Shown here piece after piece: positions 21,862-34,122 of a stretch of DNA of 64,000 nt. The notes below the pieces were generated by a model. That model had not been told where the DNA came from. It did no database searches and saw only the letters and a list, made by a program, of their open reading frames with translations. The translations under genes were made by a program, and so were the position numbers. Every line of letters begins with the position of its first letter. Position 1 is the first letter of the stretch. The DNA is from Boesenbergia rotunda (lineage: Eukaryota > Streptophyta > Magnoliopsida > Zingiberales > Zingiberaceae), in assembly GCA_024364735.1 (NCBI GenBank), contig JAGFNQ010004026.1:28060-92059 (forward strand), given 5' to 3'.

Positions 21862-22471
21862 TTTTCCCTTATTCGATGCGCCCGGGATCCACCAAAATGA
21901 ATCAAGACCTGAAGGAGAAATTCTGGTGGTCCGACATGAAGAGAGATGTGGCGCAGCATGTTGGTACATGCCTAACCTGCCAGCAAGTAAAGGCAGAACA
22001 TCAGCGACCCGGAAGAGTTATGCCGATGTCCGGCGTAGACCCCTGGAGTTTAATGCTGGAGATTGGGTATTTCTCAAAGTGGCTCCTATGAAGGGAGTGA
22101 CCAGATTTGGGAAGAAAGGAAAATTAAGTCCACGCTATGTGGGACCGTACCTGATTCTGAAAAGAGTCGGTAAGGTGGCATATGAGCTGGAGCTGCCTCC
22201 AGAGATGTCAGCTATCCATAACGTATTCCATGTGTCCCAGCTGAAAAAGTGTATCCCAAATATGGACCAAGTGATCGAACCACAGACGGTGCAAGTGCAA
22301 GAGGACCTAAGCTATGAGAGCAGACCCATCCAGATTTTGGATAGGGAAATCAAGAAGCTGAGGAGTAAGGAAGTGCCCTTAGTCAAGGACCTATGGCAAA
22401 GTCAGTGGTTCGAAGAAGCTACCTGGGAGCGCGAGGACGAGATGAGGCGCAAGTACCCGGAATTATTCTAA
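21862..22471 (+). pseudogene. Ty3/gypsy (Tekay-like) integrase, catalytic core deleted
   Basis: It starts in the integrase zinc-binding domain (PGSTKM, then the ...TCLTCQQVKAEHQRPG block) and jumps at about 22013-22020 to YADVRRRPLEF, which lies after the D,D,E core. Compared with the intact copy at 56150-56960 roughly 650 bp are missing and the frame shifts. Downstream the C-terminal domain is intact: GDWVFLKVAPMKGV, GKLSPRYVGPY, SAIHNVFHVSQLKKC and the chromodomain-like end WFEEATWEREDEMRRKYPELF. The stop is followed by a purine tract and LTR. It cannot integrate. Confidence 0.9.
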
Positions 22472-22998
22472 GTTCGAGGACGAACTTTCACGAGATATGG
22501 GGGATTGTAACGACCCGGAAAATTCTCTTAATATTTTCTTAAAATATTAAGCATGTTTAAATAATTTTCCAAGGGACCTAGAAATATTAAGGAGAACTTT
22601 GGCCTAGAAAATCCATGTTTTCTCATTTAAATTGAGAAAACTAAGTACTAATGGGCTTTATGTGGGCTTTTAGTACCATGATTATAGGTGGATTTCGGTA
22701 ATAATTAGTATAAATATAAATAGGATTTAATTAGGCATATTAGCATGATTATGGGTAAGTCTTAGCCTAATTTTTCTATTTTAATGGAGAAATTAGGTAC
22801 TAATGAGCTTTAAATGGGCTCCAAAAATGGGTATTAATTAGGTAAAATTAATATAAATTAGGAAAAATTAATATAAAAATAAAAGAATTTTATTTAGGAA
22901 TATTAGCATAATTATGGATGATTTTAGGGGAATTTTCGAAATTAGGGAAAATAAAAAAATAATAAAATAAATGAAATAAAAATAAAATAAAAAATAAA

Positions 22999-23066
22999 GG
23001 TGCATGAGCCAAGGATTGAACCTTGGACCTCTTGAACAACCATGCATGCTTTAACCAACTCACCTA
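22999..23066 (-). other. tRNA-like segment, antisense, in the Tekay-like LTR
   Basis: Same arrangement as 4766-4833: minus-strand D-arm-like GTGAGTTGGTTAAAGCA and T-arm-like CCAAGGTTCAATCCTTGG, about 490 bp into the LTR. Pol III-type boxes are recognisable but the cloverleaf is incomplete. Confidence 0.55.
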
Positions 23067-24248
23067 ACAAGTGATTGTTGGGAGGAAATGAAGTGGATAT
23101 TGGTTAAAGCATAGAAGAAGATGAAGGGTCATGGAGAGACTCTTCATTTACCTCCTTATGGGCTATTAAAGGGGGGTTTTGAGAGTTACCTCTTCTTCCC
23201 ATTACATTCATTTTCGAAACTCTTCCTCCCCTCATTCTTGCCGAGCACCAAGAAGGGGCTTTCCCCTTGGAAAAGCTTCCACCAAGGTTCCATCCCCTAG
23301 ATCTAAGGTCTTCACAAGAATACAAAGACAAGGGGGCTCTAGTATCCAAAGATCTTGCAATCTTCTTCTCTTCCTAGGTTCGAAAAATCAAGAAACCCAA
23401 GGTAAGACTCCCTCACCTGTGGTATAATAGTTCACTATGATTGTTATGATTTTTAGCATGATATATTGGATAGTTTTTGGATTTGATGTTGAAAGGAAAG
23501 AAAACCAAGAACTTTATGTTTAAAAGTTTCGGCCACCATGTTTTTAAGATCTAAAATTATACTAAAAATCTGTATAATGCTATTTAATGTTCCCTTATGA
23601 TGTTTAGAAGTTAAGTATAATTTTTGTAAATTTTTGGAGTACCCTAGGATACCCTAGGGTTTCGGCCAACATGAAGGAATCAAAAACTAAGAACCCTGAG
23701 TTTAAGGGTTTCGTCCACCAAGTTTTAAAGGTCTATAATTATTCTAAAAATCATGATAATGTTTTTTAATGTTCCCTTCTGATGTTTAGAGGTTAAGTAT
23801 AATTTTTTGGAATTTTTGGAGTACCCTAGGATACCCTAGGGTTTCGGCCAACATGAAAGAAACAAAAACTAAGAACCCTGAGTTTAAGGGTTTCGGCCAC
23901 CATGTTTTAAAGGTCTATAATTATCCTAAAAATCATGATAATGTTATTTAATGTTCCCTTAGGATGTGTAGAGGTTAGGTATAATTTTTGGGAATTTTTG
24001 GGGTACCCTAGAGGCCCCATATGGTTCGGCTAACCCCAAGGACCCAAGGGTTAGGGTTGAGTCTTTAACTTCAAGCATATGTTTATGTGTTGCCATGATA
24101 TAAGGATGATGGAAGGTGATTATGTGAATTTTCACATGGCCTTGGGACTCCACAAGTTTCGGCCAAGAAGGGTTAATAGGGTAAAAGTTAAGATTTATTT
24201 CAAGTAAGGGTCTCAATGGCCCTATGGTAAGATGTGATTTGTGTTTTA

Positions 24249-24566
24249 TGAATGATATGTCATGTTTACGAATGATATGCCATGTTTATGAATGATATGC
24301 CATGTTTACGAATGATATGCCATGTTTATGCATGATATGCCATGTTTATGAATGATATGCCATGTTTATGAATGATATGCCATGTTTACGAATGATATGC
24401 CATGATTATAAATGATATGCCATGTTTATGAATGATATGCCATGTTTACGAATGATATGCCATGTTTATGAATGATATGCCATGTTTACGAATGATATGC
24501 CATGTTTACGAATGATATGCCATGTTTATGAATGATATGTCATGTTTATGAATGATATGCCATGTT
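24249..24566 (+). repeat. 20-bp tandem array, about 16 units
   Basis: Units GAATGATATGCCATGTTTAY repeat with almost constant 20-bp spacing. The solo LTR 4441-7861 lacks this array and has only degenerate ATGTTTATG sequence. Confidence 0.95.
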
Positions 24567-24636
24567 TTAGGATAATACGAATGTATGCCATGCTCTATGA
24601 ATGATGTGTACATATGCCATGTCTAAGAATGAAAAT

Positions 24637-24988
24637 GATGAATGACAAGTATGATGAATGAAAGATGATGCTTATGTCTTTAAGGCATAAATATGCTAAA
24701 CGGCACGGTCGATGGTCGACGGTACGACCGTCGAGAGGACCGGTAAATGGGCCGGTAGACGGGCCGAGCCGTAACAAGTTATGCTATGTTAAGTATGCTA
24801 TGAATGAATGATGATGAATGACAAGTATGATGAATGAAAGATGATGCTTATGTCTTTAAGGCATAAATATGCTAAACGACACGGTCGATGGTTGACGGTA
24901 CGATGGTCGAGAGGACCGATAAATGGGCCGGTAGACGGGCCGAGCCGTAACAAGTTATGATATGTTAAGTATGCTATGAATGTCTTAT
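24637..24988 (+). repeat. 176-bp direct duplication
   Basis: A block containing GCACGGTCGATGGTCGACGG and GGGCCGGTAGACGGGCCGAG is present twice with 176-bp periodicity and a few mismatches (for example ACGGCACG / ACGACACG). Confidence 0.9.
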
Positions 24989-25494
24989 GAATGATGAAGC
25001 ATGAAAAGTATTTTACTTTATGTATGGGCTTGTACTGGACCGAAGTATGGGTCCAAGGGATGGGCACCTTAAGAACGCCCCGGTTTTGGACTACCGAAGC
25101 TGTCCACGGTTCTGGCCCTACCGGAGCTGGGCAACAGGGATGGGCACCTTAAGAACGCCTCGGTTTGGGGACTACCGACTATGTTGTCCTTACCCTAGTA
25201 GGTTGGGGCTCGCAACCTCGGACTTGCTAGGGATGCGCGCTATGATGTATGTATGTGGTACAAGCTGGGGACCCCAAATGATGTTATGATGATTATGTTT
25301 AAGCAAATTAAAAGTATGTTTTAAAAGTTAAGCATCCCTTATGTATATGCATTCCACTCATGCATCCATTCATGCTATGCATTATGCTATGTTGACAAGA
25401 TGATATGCTTACGTTTCATGTTAAGAAGTATGCATGAGAATGAATGATCTATGCCATGATTATGTTAGGAAGATGTTCATATGCTATGATAGGT

Positions 25495-25875
25495 ATTATG
25501 CCATGCTACCATGTTTATGATTTATGCCAGGAAAGATGCCATGCTACTATGTTTATGATTTATGCCATGAATTTTTCCATGCTACTATGTTTATGATTTA
25601 TGCCATGAATTATGCCATGCTACTATGTTTATGATTTATGCCATGAAAGATGTCATGCTACTATGTTTATGATTTATGCCATGAATTATGTCATGCTACC
25701 ATGTTTATGATTTATGCCATGAAAGATGTCATGCTACGATGTTTATGATTTATGCCATGAAAGATGCCATGCTACTATGTTTATGATTTATGCCATGAAA
25801 GATGTCATGCTACTATGTTTATGATTTATGCCATGAATTATGCCATGCTACTATGTTTATGAGTTATGCCATGAA
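25495..25875 (+). repeat. About 38-bp tandem array, roughly ten units
   Basis: Units run GCTACTATGTTTATGATTTA then TGCCATGAAAGATGCCAT with alternation of GAAAGATG and GAATTATG. It lies in the same LTR, after the conserved GAACGCC block. Confidence 0.9.
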
Positions 25876-26437
25876 TTATGTCATGCTTAGAATGTCTACT
25901 ATGATTATGTTCATGCCATGCTATGTATACGATAAGTGATGTAAGATGTTATGTTCCAAGTAGAGCACCAAGTATGTTAATATTTTATGTGCTCATTATG
26001 AGATGATGAATGATGAATGGTTTTGTGAGTAGGAAAGAGTCTTACTAAGCCTGTGTGCTTATAGTCTTATTTCCTTATACCGCAGATCATTCAAGGGGAC
26101 AATGATGGAAGCAGCAGGAGGGCAAGAACGCATGTGTGTAGTAGTGACTTGGCCCAGGAAACTCTATGTTTACTGTTTATGTTAGAACTTCACCTTGGTT
26201 ACTTATATGTCTGAATAATGACCTATGGAACCTTATGATATGACGTTACGTATGACATGATATGATATGATGCTTAAGTTCAAAGTTAATATGCTAAGGT
26301 TCCTATGTCATTAAGTTAAGAATGGTAACAGGGCATGTATAAGTTGAAGTTATTCCGCTGCCTTATGATGTCTACATGCCCTAAGCATGTTAACGTAACG
26401 CCGCTTATGAAAAAAAAAAAAAAAAGCGGGCGTTACA

Positions 26438-27318
26438 TAAGAGGTATCCTCCCCCTTAATCTATATCTTTTCCCATTTTCAACTCTACTCATGATCCAAG
26501 TTAAGTTTCAAGTCCAACCTAACACTAAACAACATTAATTAAGAGTATAAGACATAGTAAAGCCTAAGAGGTACCCTCCCCCTTAACCTATGCCTTTATC
26601 CATTTCCAATTTTCAAGTTATCCAAGATTTAAGTTAAACAACTAACTTAAACAACCCATTTTAAGTCAAAGATCTAACTTAAACCACCCATTCTCCCCCT
26701 TTGACACCATCAAAATAATTGCCTCAAGCAACCCAACTTTATGGCTTCAAATGAGAAAAAGTAAGATTTCTGAAAAAAAAAATTCAGAATCTGAAAGCAC
26801 GTGTGTCAGTCGACTGCCCATAGGGCAGTCGACTGATACGCTATCAGTGTCAATTTTCAGTTTTTTATCCAAATTTCAGAAACGCCCAGAAAATTTAAGA
26901 AAATTTCAAAAATTATAAAATTTTACAAACATGTTTGAAATAATATACTCTATCAAGAAAAAATATCAGTCTATATAAAATTTCAAATATGCTTGACTTT
27001 TGATAAAAAAAACTCAAAATCCTTGAAAACCACTAAGTTTTGTATCAAAATTACAACCTGATCTTGAAATCATATATCTTTTAAAAATATGGCAAAGCAT
27101 ATAAAACATAAAATGGTTTTCAAAGGTTTAAAATGTCCAACTATGATCTTTGGGCAAAGTGTCCATTGATTAAACACTTGTCTTCCCCATAGTTGGACTA
27201 GTTTTCATATTTAGATACTTTTAATGATTCAACAATATACCACAAGCACAAGTGAACTAAATGTATCACCCTAATGGATCAAGCACACTTTTTCAAATCT
27301 AATATCCCAAAGTTCATC
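26438..27318 (-). other. Post-pol noncoding region of the minus-strand Sirevirus
   Basis: No gene is visible. Three reversed purine tracts occur (CCTCCCCCTTA near 26447 and 26574; TCTCCCCCTTTGACACC near 26693), as in the plus-strand Sirevirus. A perfect inverted repeat, CAGTCGACTGCCC and GGGCAGTCGACTG around ATA, lies at 26807-26835. Confidence 0.75.
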
Positions 27319-30300
27319 CTATACTTCTACAAAACACATTCCAAGGCCTCTTCTTAAGGATGTAAACTCCGATTCGAGAAGAGGCTTGGTAAAAATGTCG
27401 GCTAGGTTTGACTTCGATTCAATATAGTGTAGTTCTATGTCTCCCCTTGCCATACGGTCCCTAATGAAGTGATGTTTCACTTCAATGTGTTTTTTCCTAG
27501 AGTGGTGAACTGGATTTTTGATCAAATTAATTGTACTTACATTATCACACAAGACTTTGACCTTGGAATAATGTAACTCATAATCTTCTAAAGTGTGCAT
27601 GATCCAAAGGAGTTGGGAAACACACCCACCCATTGCCACATATTCCGCCTCCGTTGTTGATAGGGCAACGCATGGTTGTTTCCTACTACTCCAACTAACT
27701 AAGGAATACCCAAGGAATTGACACCCTCCACTAGTACTCTTCCTATCTAGCTTGCATCCCGCATAGTCTGAGTCGGTGTATCCAATAAGATCAACACTAG
27801 GGGTTCTAGGATACCAAAGCCTGACATTGAGGGTACCTTTAACATACCTTAGGATCCTCTTAACTACAACCAAATGGGACTCTTTGGCACAAGATTGGTA
27901 CCTTGCTCACATACCTACCACAAAAAGTATATCGGGTCTACTAGCGGTTAGATATAGTAGGCTACCAATCATGCTCCTATATTGCTTAGAGTCTACCATT
28001 TTCCCTTCAAGGTCACTATTCATTTTCACATTTGTTCCTATGGGGGTAGATGCTACCTTAGCATTTTCTAGGCCAAATTTCTTTAGCATTTCCTTAGCGT
28101 ACTTAGTTTGAAATACATGTGTTCCTTCATTAGTTTGCTTAACTTGAAGACCTAAAAAGAAGGTTAACTCTCCTACAAGACTCATCTCAAATTTATCTTC
28201 CATACATTTGATGAATTCTTGAAGGAAGTCATTATTTGTTGACCCAAAAATGATATCATCTACATACACTTAGGCAACAAATATATCCTTATCCTTAGAT
28301 TTTAGGAACAAAGTAGGGTCAATTGTTCATCTCCTAAACCCCTTAAACACTAGAAATGAAGAAAGTCTTTCATACCAAGCCCGGGGAGCTTGTTTCAATC
28401 CATATATGGCTTTTCTCAATTTGTAAACGTGTCTTGGATAATTAGGGTCCTCAAACCCGGGGGGTTGTTCTACATAGACCTCTTCCTTAATGATCCCATT
28501 AAGGAATGTCGACTTCACATCCATTTGGTGAAATGTGAAACCCATGTGAGCGGCATAGGCTAGTAGAATTCTATTGGACTCTAATCTAGCTACGAGGGCA
28601 TAAGTCTCATCATAATCCAATCCCTCAACTTGGTTAAACCCCCTAGCTACCAATCAAGCCTTGTTTCTAGTGATTTTGCCTTGGTCATCTAATTTGTTCC
28701 TAAAGACCCATCTTGTGGTTACAATGGTGCAATCATTTGGCCTAGGAACCAACTCCTAAACCTCACTTCTCTCAAATTGATTTAACTCTTCTTGCATAGC
28801 TAAGACCCAATCTACATCTCCCAATGCTTCATCAATCGACTTAGGTTCTAATTAGAGATTAAGGGTATTTGACTAGTTTGGTCTCTAAAATAGGACCTAG
28901 TCCTTACTTCTTTAGTGACATCACCTACTATTTGATCAATAGGGTGATCTTAGTGATGTCTCAAGGGCCTAGAGGTTGTGGGTTCATTGACTACTTCTTC
29001 CTCGTCCTGTAGGGTACTTCTTACTCCACCTTGATCATTACCCTCCAAATGTAGGTCTTGGATTCTTTGGGCAAGGGGTTGGGCTTCTTCCATATCCTTA
29101 TCAATTGAGGCTTTTCTAGGGTAGGTATTTGTTGATTCATCAAAGTTAACATTTGAGGACTCCTCAATCACCTTTGTCCTCTTGTTGTAGACTCTATAGC
29201 CCCTACTAGTGGATGAATACCCAACTAGGATTCCTTCATCGACTTTTGACTCAAACTTCCTTAGGTAGTGGACTTGTGGAACTCTCCCATTCCATAATTC
29301 AAAGGGTGTTTTTCCTAGGAACCTATGTACCAAGACTCGGTTTTGAATGTAACAAGCGGTGTTAACCGCTTCGGCCCAAAAGTAGCTAGGAAGGGAATAT
29401 GCATTAAGCATAGTCCTAGCAGCTTCTTGTAGGGCTCTGTTTCTCCTCTCAACTACCCCATTTTGTTGAGGAGTCCTTGGGCATGAAAATTCATGCTTAT
29501 ATCCATTTTCTACACAAAATTGTGAGAAACTTGAATTTTGGAACTCCCCACCGTGGTCACTCCTAATTCGGTTAATTTTGAAATGTTTTTCATTTTCTAC
29601 CCTTTTACTGAACCCTATAAAAATCTCTAAGGTATCGTCCTTATGTTTCATAAAGAAAACTCATGTAAACCTAGAAAAGTCATCTACTATAACTAAACAA
29701 TACTTACTCCCTACTAGTGAGGGAGTGCTATGACAATCAAACAAATCAATGTGTAAGAGTTCTAATGGTAAAGTAGTAGTGATTAGGGTTTTACCTTTGT
29801 GTGATGATTTTGATTGCTTACCCTCTTGGCATGCATCACACAATTTTGTCTTCTCATACTTGATCATAGGTAGCCCCTTCACCAACTCTTCCTTGGCCAC
29901 TCTTGCAATGCTTCTCATGTTGACATGTCCAAGCCTCCGGTGCCATAACCACCCTTCTTCTTCTTTAGACATGAAACACTTAGACAAATTGTTAGTAGCA
30001 TAAGCAAGATCAAGATAATACAAGTTAGCCTCTCTATACCCTTCTAGTATAACATTATCAGATTCACTTTGTCTTATTAGGCACTTCCTAGCATGAAATT
30101 CAACCCTATAGCCCGCATCACATAACTGACTTACACTAAGTAAATTAAACTTCATGTCTTTGATTAAAAGTACCTTATGTATGGAAATTGTAGGAGATAC
30201 CTCAATGGTGCCCCTACCAATAATTTTCAGTTTTCCACTATTTTCAAAGGAGACCGTCCCTTCTCTTAAGTAGCTAATAGTAGTGAACTTGCTCACATCT

Positions 30301-30365
30301 CCGGTCATATGTCTTGAGCATCCACTATCTACTATCCACATGGTTGAGGCCTCCTTAACCTTCAC
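27319..30365 (-). pseudogene. Sirevirus pol: protease, integrase, RT, RNase H (few stops)
   Basis: All pol domains follow in order on the minus strand: protease WIVDSGCSRHMTG (about 30335), the pre-integrase module WHRRLGHV / CDACQEGKQ, integrase Asp in IDLFD, RSDHGGEF (about 29570) and GVVERRN, RT with FLNGIIKEEVYVEQ and an intact VYVDDIIFGS (about 28265), and RNase H with YTDSDYAG, STTEAEYVAM and LCDNVSTI, ending in DIFTKPL. Breaks are mostly single stops: Trp to TGA in FTWV (about 29655), stops near 28948, 28858, 28758, 28650, 28325 and 28270, and one near 27910. Most can be explained by C-to-T or G-to-A changes. No large deletion is seen. Confidence 0.92.
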
Positions 30366-32027
30366 CTATACAGCATGGAAAACATACTCTTTTGGTACCC
30401 AAGTTTTTGATCCACAAGCATCATTTAAAAATCTCTTCGGTACCCATGCCCTCTTGATGTTTCCCTTAGTCCCTTGTCTCCTAGATGCACCAATCCTATC
30501 CATGAGTGAGACAAAGGTCACTTCCTTTGTCTTTGGCCTATATCCTAGTCCGGCCTTGTTATAAACGGCCCTTTGACTATTAATTATCATATCTAAGTTG
30601 CTAGACCCCACTTGAAATTTTCTAAGTGCCTTTGTGAGGTCCTCTACTTTTTTCTTTAGTTCCCTATTTTCAATTTCAAAACATGAGTCATGTGATGTAA
30701 GAGAACAAGCATGTAAGTCTTCCTTAAGTTTTGTAGACTCTACTCTAAGCATGGCAATTTCATCTTTTAGGTCCTTGATCTTACTTCTAGCTTTAGCTAA
30801 ATCCATGTTAGTGCTAGAAATAATTTTAACTAATGTAGAGGAGGGTAAGTGGTATACCTCACTTACCGAAGCTTCTGACTCGGATGATGATGAGGATGAG
30901 TCACTTTCATCACTTCTTGAGCTTCTCTCATCATCTGATGACTCTGATGAGTCCACTGCCATGAGAGCAAAGTGAGACACTTGCTCCTCTTCTTCCTCCG
31001 AGGATGAAGGAACATCCCAGGTCGCCTTGAGGTTGGTGTCACCCTTCTCCTTTCCCTTCAACCTCTTCTTGTCACCTTTCTTCTTCTCCTCCTTCTTTTC
31101 ATCTCTTCTCTTTAGTTGAGGGCACTCGTTCTTCATGTGTCCCTCTTGGTGGCAGTTGTAGCAAATGATGTCCTTGGCCTTACCCTTGCCTTTGGACCCT
31201 TTCCTAGCATAAGACTTGTTAGAAAAACTTTTGAAAGCCTTACGCATTTTCCTTACCATGAAAACCTCTTGGTCGCTATCCATAGAGGCGCTGGACTCCT
31301 CTGAGTCGGATGAGGAGGAGTAGACCACCTTCTTCTTCTCCTTCCTCTTCTTCTTCTCCTTTTCTACAATAAAAGTTATACCTTTCTCTTTGGCCGAAAC
31401 ATTAGCTTGTTCGTGCAGTTTCAATTCACAAAACAAATCATCTAATTTAACTATGGACAAATCCCTTGATACTTTGTAGGCATCAACCATGGATGCCCAC
31501 AAAGTTGTTCTTGGGAAGGCTTGTAGGATGTACCTGACGAGATCTCGATTTTCGATCTTTTCTCCAATCACATGGAGTTCATTGATGACCTCCTTCACCC
31601 TTCCATGCAGCTAGCTGATAGTTTCATTGCTCTTCATGGACAGGGATTGGAGTTGGGACATGAGCAAGTCCTTCTTTGCTCTTCTAGACTCGTTGGACCC
31701 TTCGTTCAGTTCCATCAGTTTGTCCCGCAACTCTTTGGCACTCTTGAATGGCCCCACCTTGTTGAGTTGCTCCTTTGAGAGCCCGCACTAAAGTGTGGTG
31801 GTGGCCTTGGCATTTGACTGCGCCCTCTTCATGACTTCCTTTGACCATGATCTCATAGGTGTCGGCTCTCCTTTTTCGTCGACGGGTGCATCGAATCCAT
31901 CTACAATACTAATCCAGTTTTCAATGTCATTCATAAGATAGTATTGCATCCTACCTTTCCAGTATACGAAGTCGTTCCCGTCGAAGAAGGGTGGTCGTGC
32001 AGTTCTGTATCCCTCTTGAAACGCCAT
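30366..32027 (-). pseudogene. Sirevirus gag with zinc knuckle (two internal stops)
   Basis: It encodes the particle protein. The ATG at 32027 lies about 40 bp after the primer site. The N-terminal part (ARPPFFDGNDFVYWKGRM) is open to 31788; stops near 31787 and 31612 interrupt a gag frame that is otherwise continuous with the 410-codon frame 31598-30366. That frame holds VRYILQAFPRTTLWASM, a Lys-rich stretch, a Ser/Asp/Glu-rich block, a CCHC knuckle (CYNCHQEGHMKNEC, about 31165-31124), a second acidic stretch, a coiled-coil-like segment and the C-terminal AWVPKRFLND block. A TAG at its end separates it from protease in the same frame. Confidence 0.92.
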
Positions 32028-32064
32028 TTAACTTTGCTCCGGTCGACGATGAGTTCTTCCGAAA

Positions 32065-32083
32065 CGAACCGGCTCTGATACCA
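32065..32083 (-). promoter_or_regulatory. Primer binding site for initiator Met-tRNA
   Basis: On the minus strand TGGTATCAGAGCCGGTTCG starts two bases inside the LTR end at 32086. Confidence 0.92.
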
Positions 32084-32555
32084 ATTGATAGATCGACGAC
32101 ATTGCTAGAGGGGGGTGAATAGCACTTTTCGTTGAATTCTCTACAAGATTGTTAGCGCAGCGGAAACAATAATATGCAAAGGACAAGAAAGAACAATGCT
32201 AACAATCGGAATTTACTTGGTATCCACCCAAATGGGTGACTAATCCAAGGATCCACGCACGTACTCCACCTCCACTATGAAAAATCTCCTTCGGGTGGAG
32301 AAACCTTTACAGCGGTATTGTCTTCCTCTTTACGGAATACAATGATTGGAGAGAGAGGAAGCTGAGAAGACTTTTTGCACGAGCAGCACTTCGTTACAGT
32401 GCAAAACTGTATCGTTCACATGCAAAAAGGTCTTCTTTTTATAAGAGAACAGGACAAACTCGCAGTCTGTCCAGACCCGCACCAGTCGACTGCCCCATGG
32501 GCAGTCGACTGGTCTAGCATTAATTGCTAGCCAACTGCTAGTTTTGGGGTGTTAC

Positions 32556-34122
32556 TGTAGGACCGGTGCCGTCGATAGAGGGGGGGGTGAATATCGACCG
32601 TTGAAAACTTTCGTGAAACCTTCGTAAAACTTTCGAATCTTTGTTCTAGACTCAGAGTTAGTAGCAGCGGAAGACAAACAGAACGAAGCAAACAATACAA
32701 GGACACAGCGGGATTTTTACTTGGTTCCCGACCCCCAGGGTCAGTACATCCAAGGCCTATGCACGGGAATGCCCGTCCACTATTGGTGTCCTTCCCGGAC
32801 TTTCCGGAGGCGGAGAAACCCGACTTACAATGCAAGATTTACAAGCAATAATATAGAAAAATTGAGTGCGGAATTAAATAAAATCAAACCAACAAGACAA
32901 AGTCTGAAGCTCGACCGATCTGGACCTCCAAAGTGCCGCGCACTTCCTCCTGGAGCCTCCCGGTCGTAGAGCCTCGTCTCTAGCACGTTGTCGTCGGTCA
33001 GAATGCTTGGAATGGTACTTGGCAATTGTTGTTGAAGCAGAGGGGTCGAAGCCCCTTAGATAGGCCTCCTGGGGGTGCCCTGGACGCTGGGGGCGCCCCG
33101 ATAAACCCGGTCAACTCTTATCCTTGCGTCGACCTCGCCGCAGCTGATAAGACCTTTGACCAGGGCGCCCCGGACCTCCCGGGCACCCTCATGGAGGCTT
33201 ATCTGTGTTTTGGACTCGAAACAACAAGTACAGGTTTGAATCCGGGCGCCCCGCTTGACACCTATTCTGCTTACCAACCAAGACTGCATTTTTTAGCTTT
33301 GTCTGGGGGCGCCCCCACTGATGGGGGCACCCTGGATGCATGGGGGCACCCCCAACACTGGGGGCGCCCTGCTTAGGGCCTCCAGCAGCCTACTCTTTCT
33401 TCCAATCATGGTACCTGCAAGATATACAAACACAAAGCATAAATACATATAATATTAGCCTTAAAGACTTGGTTTGGACTTCGAATCTCCACGAGACCCT
33501 AGGTCGAACCGGCACAAGTTCCCATCCCCAAGAACTTGCCCTTCACCTACTCCTTTTAGGAGACGGTTGCCACCCAGTCCTTCGGGTGGACTTTTGCTTA
33601 GCTTCTGATACCTCCGAACCTCGAGACGCCCAAACCCTGACCCGTCTCTACTCCTGTCCTTAGTCATCGCTCAGCTAAGTTGCTCAGTCCCTTGGACCAA
33701 GACTTCATTACCTAGCAGTCCTTCGCCAGGTGCCTAGCAGTCCTTCGCCAGGTCTTCATTCCCTAGCAGTCCTTCGCCAGGGGCCTAGCATTCCTTCGCT
33801 AGGTCTTCTATTCCTAGCAGCCCTTCGCTAGGTGCCTAGCAGCCCTTCGCTAGGTCTTCTATGCCTAGCAGCCCTTCGCTAGGTGCCTAGCAGCCCTTCG
33901 CTAGGTCTTAAGGTTTTGATACCTAGCAGCCCTTCGCTAGGTGCCCAGCAGCCCTTCGCTGGGACTTAGGGTTTCGATGCCTAGATTAACTAGGACTTTT
34001 CCTCAGCTTAGTTTACTTCTCCTTTGCTCCCCTTTGTCTGTTCAATGTATCACTGACTTAAGTGTATTGTCAAACATTAAAACACTTAAAGGAGAACATC
34101 ATTGATGCAACTTGCACCAACA
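32556..34122 (-). mobile_element. Reversed solo Sirevirus-family LTR, 1567 bp
   Basis: Plus-strand ends TGTAGGACCGG and TTGCACCAACA, with GTTAC on both sides (32551-32555 and 34123-34127). It contains GGCGCC-rich sequence (33060-33370) and the reversed CCTAGC array, as in the other Sirevirus LTRs, but its LTR-end sequence differs, so it is a separate subfamily. Confidence 0.92.
33714..33985 (-). repeat. CCTAGC/GCTAGG palindrome array (reversed)
   Basis: About ten CCTAGCAGYCCTTCGCYAGG units in pairs linked by TG or TCTT spacers. It is the counterpart of 7867-8195. Confidence 0.92.

Larger units (their letters stand above)
22506..26437 (+). repeat. 3' LTR of a Tekay-like Ty3/gypsy element, 3932 bp
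   Basis: It starts TGTAACGACCCGG after the purine tract ATATGGGGGAT, and ends GCGGGCGTTACA. It is homologous to the solo LTR 4441-7861 but longer because of internal tandem arrays: about 182-bp units with the ACCCTAGGATACCCTAGGGT block (23520-23960), 20-bp units, 176-bp units and about 38-bp units. The right flank is TAAGA. No gene is seen inside. This LTR inserted in the post-pol region of the minus-strand Sirevirus. Confidence 0.92.

Noticed and set aside
22999..23066. A functional tRNA gene on the minus strand
   Set aside because: D- and T-arm-like blocks are visible but the acceptor stem and proper T stem are not; kept only as tRNA-like.
24249..24566. CRISPR-like array
   Set aside because: Units are head-to-tail 20-bp repeats with no unique spacers and the DNA is plant nuclear.
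30634..30975. Plus-strand frame opposite gag
   Set aside because: It is the antisense shadow of the Ser/Asp-rich gag stretch.
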